Assembly: GCA_964565945.1 (NCBI GenBank)
Contig: CAZMGY010000032.1
Location: forward strand, 1 to 7,071
DNA: 7,071 nt
Direction of reading: 5' to 3'
Source of the DNA: CAZMGY01 sp964565945 [NCBI: uncultured bacterium]
GTDB taxonomy: Bacteria; GCA-001730085
Shown: positions 6,700-7,071 of the stretch, in pieces
Position numbering within the stretch: the stretch's first letter is position 1
How the letters are laid out: every line of letters begins with the position of its first letter
Notes under the pieces: generated by a model
Seen by the model: only the letters and a program-made list of their open reading frames with translations
The model's database searches: none
Told to the model about the DNA's origin: nothing
Translations under genes and position numbers: made by a program

Positions 6700-6734
6700 A
6701 AACTTTCACTCAATTAGATTCAAAAGAAAAAATA

Positions 6735-6762
6735 TTGCATTATTTTGTTTTTTTGCTAGAAT
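6735..6762 (+). promoter_or_regulatory. Extended -10 promoter of rpmB
   Basis: TAGAAT (6757-6762, 5/6 match) is preceded by TGC, giving an extended -10 (TG-N-TAGAAT). A weak -35, TTGCAT (6735-6740), lies 16 bases upstream with a T-rich spacer. Transcription would begin near 6769, leaving a leader of about 80 bases that contains a hairpin. Confidence 0.55.
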
Positions 6763-6786
6763 ACTCTTTTCTCTCTTTGAGAGCAA
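6758..6786 (-). promoter_or_regulatory. Possible recG operon promoter
   Basis: On the minus strand TTGCTC (6781-6786) and TATTCT (6758-6763) are separated by exactly 17 bases, which would start transcription about 50 bases before the recG ATG. The hexamers match consensus only 3/6 and 4/6, so support is mainly spacing and position. The -10 overlaps the -10 of the rpmB promoter on the other strand. Confidence 0.3.
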
Positions 6787-6790
6787 GAAC

Positions 6791-6823
6791 TGTCCTGTAG
6801 CCAACTTATATTATTACAGGACA
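6791..6823 (+). promoter_or_regulatory. Perfect 9-bp inverted repeat in the rpmB leader
   Basis: TGTCCTGTA (6791-6799) and TACAGGACA (6815-6823) are exact reverse complements around a 15-base A+T-rich loop. The repeat lies downstream of the proposed rpmB start site and ends nine bases before the SD AAGGAG (6833-6838). In RNA it forms a stable hairpin that could control L28 translation or mRNA stability; in DNA it could be a repressor operator. It has no U-tract, so it is not a terminator. I do not recognise it as a known ribosomal-protein leader. Confidence 0.55.
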
Positions 6824-6847
6824 TAGAATTTTAAGGAGAACATCTCA

Positions 6848-7037
6848 ATGGCCAAAGTTTGCTTTATCTGCGGAAAAAAACCTAGTACAGGGAATAACGT
6901 AAGTCACGCCCACAATAAAACCAAAACGCCGTTGGTTGCCTAATCTACAAAATATGCGCATTTTGGTTAATGGACTCAAAAAAAGAACGCGTGTTTGCAC
7001 TAGTTGCCTCAGTGCAGGTAAGGTAACCAAAGTCTAA
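6848..7037 (+). CDS. rpmB: 50S ribosomal protein L28, with an apparent +1 frame break
   Basis: L28 is a small protein of the large ribosomal subunit. Codons 1-26 (6848-6925) read [20 protein letters not shown] and on to NKTK. Read on in that frame, the message ends at TAA 6941-6943 after 31 residues. Skipping one A (within 6923-6926) restores a complete L28: [16 protein letters not shown] and on to GKVTKV, ending at TAA 7035-7037, 62 residues in total. C5-x2-C8 and C50-x2-C53 make a zinc ribbon, the cysteine-containing form of L28. SD AAGGAG lies nine bases before the ATG. Both halves are perfectly family-like, so decay seems recent or absent. A sequence error, a fresh one-base insertion, or +1 recoding are the possibilities; error is likeliest because L28 is almost universal. 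Confidence 0.9.
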
Positions 7038-7071
7038 ATTATAAGATTTCGATACGATAAGTCCCCTACTT
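7038..7071. other. Short tail after rpmB
   Basis: The last 34 bases after the L28 stop show no gene start, terminator stem or recognisable element; the window ends before the next feature. Confidence 0.5.

Noticed and set aside
6845-7030. Minus-strand 61-codon frame opposite rpmB
   Set aside because: It lies opposite the L28 sequence, which is recognisable end to end, and has no family signature.

Overview
The window is bacterial and mostly chromosomal housekeeping DNA of moderate G+C. About 5.7 kb on the minus strand (994-6699) is a tightly packed six-gene cluster, read right to left: recG, rsmD, coaD, a HINT-type HIT protein, a CCA-adding-type tRNA nucleotidyltransferase and a Ppx/GppA phosphatase. 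The junctions are translationally coupled: TAATG, ATGA, an 8-base overlap, a 15-base gap holding a strong Shine-Dalgarno (SD) sequence, and a 29-base overlap. The set joins DNA repair, 16S rRNA methylation, coenzyme A synthesis, nucleotide phosphoramidate hydrolysis, tRNA 3'-end maturation and polyphosphate/(p)ppGpp turnover. It looks like one constitutive transcript rather than a dedicated pathway.

To the right, rpmB (ribosomal protein L28, zinc-binding four-cysteine form) diverges from recG across a 148-base spacer. The spacer holds a good extended -10 promoter for rpmB, a weaker back-to-back recG promoter, and a perfect 9-bp inverted repeat in the rpmB leader just upstream of its SD. As given, rpmB carries one extra A near codon 26 that breaks the frame; the protein is otherwise complete in the next frame.

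The left end differs. Positions 1-400 hold no convincing gene. They contain short direct and inverted repeats, a very A+T-rich block, promoter-like hexamers and a run of ten Gs exactly where the SD of the next gene should lie. That gene (402-863, plus strand) is a lone type II secretion/type IV pilus-like pseudopilin with a textbook prepilin cleavage site and an acidic tail. It converges on the ppx end, and the gap between them has a 7-bp stem-loop and a T9 run.

Organism: the pseudopilin style (GFTLIELL signal, then a C-x2-N-L-K-x-I-G block and an FQCP motif), the HD-domain CCA enzyme and the four-cysteine L28 recall the Planctomycetota/Verrucomicrobiota/Omnitrophota assemblage. This is a tentative inference from protein style, not a search. 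No mobile element, CRISPR array or tRNA/rRNA gene is visible. I see no clear new multi-gene system; the best unexplained signals are the G10 tract, the rpmB frame break and the rpmB leader inverted repeat.
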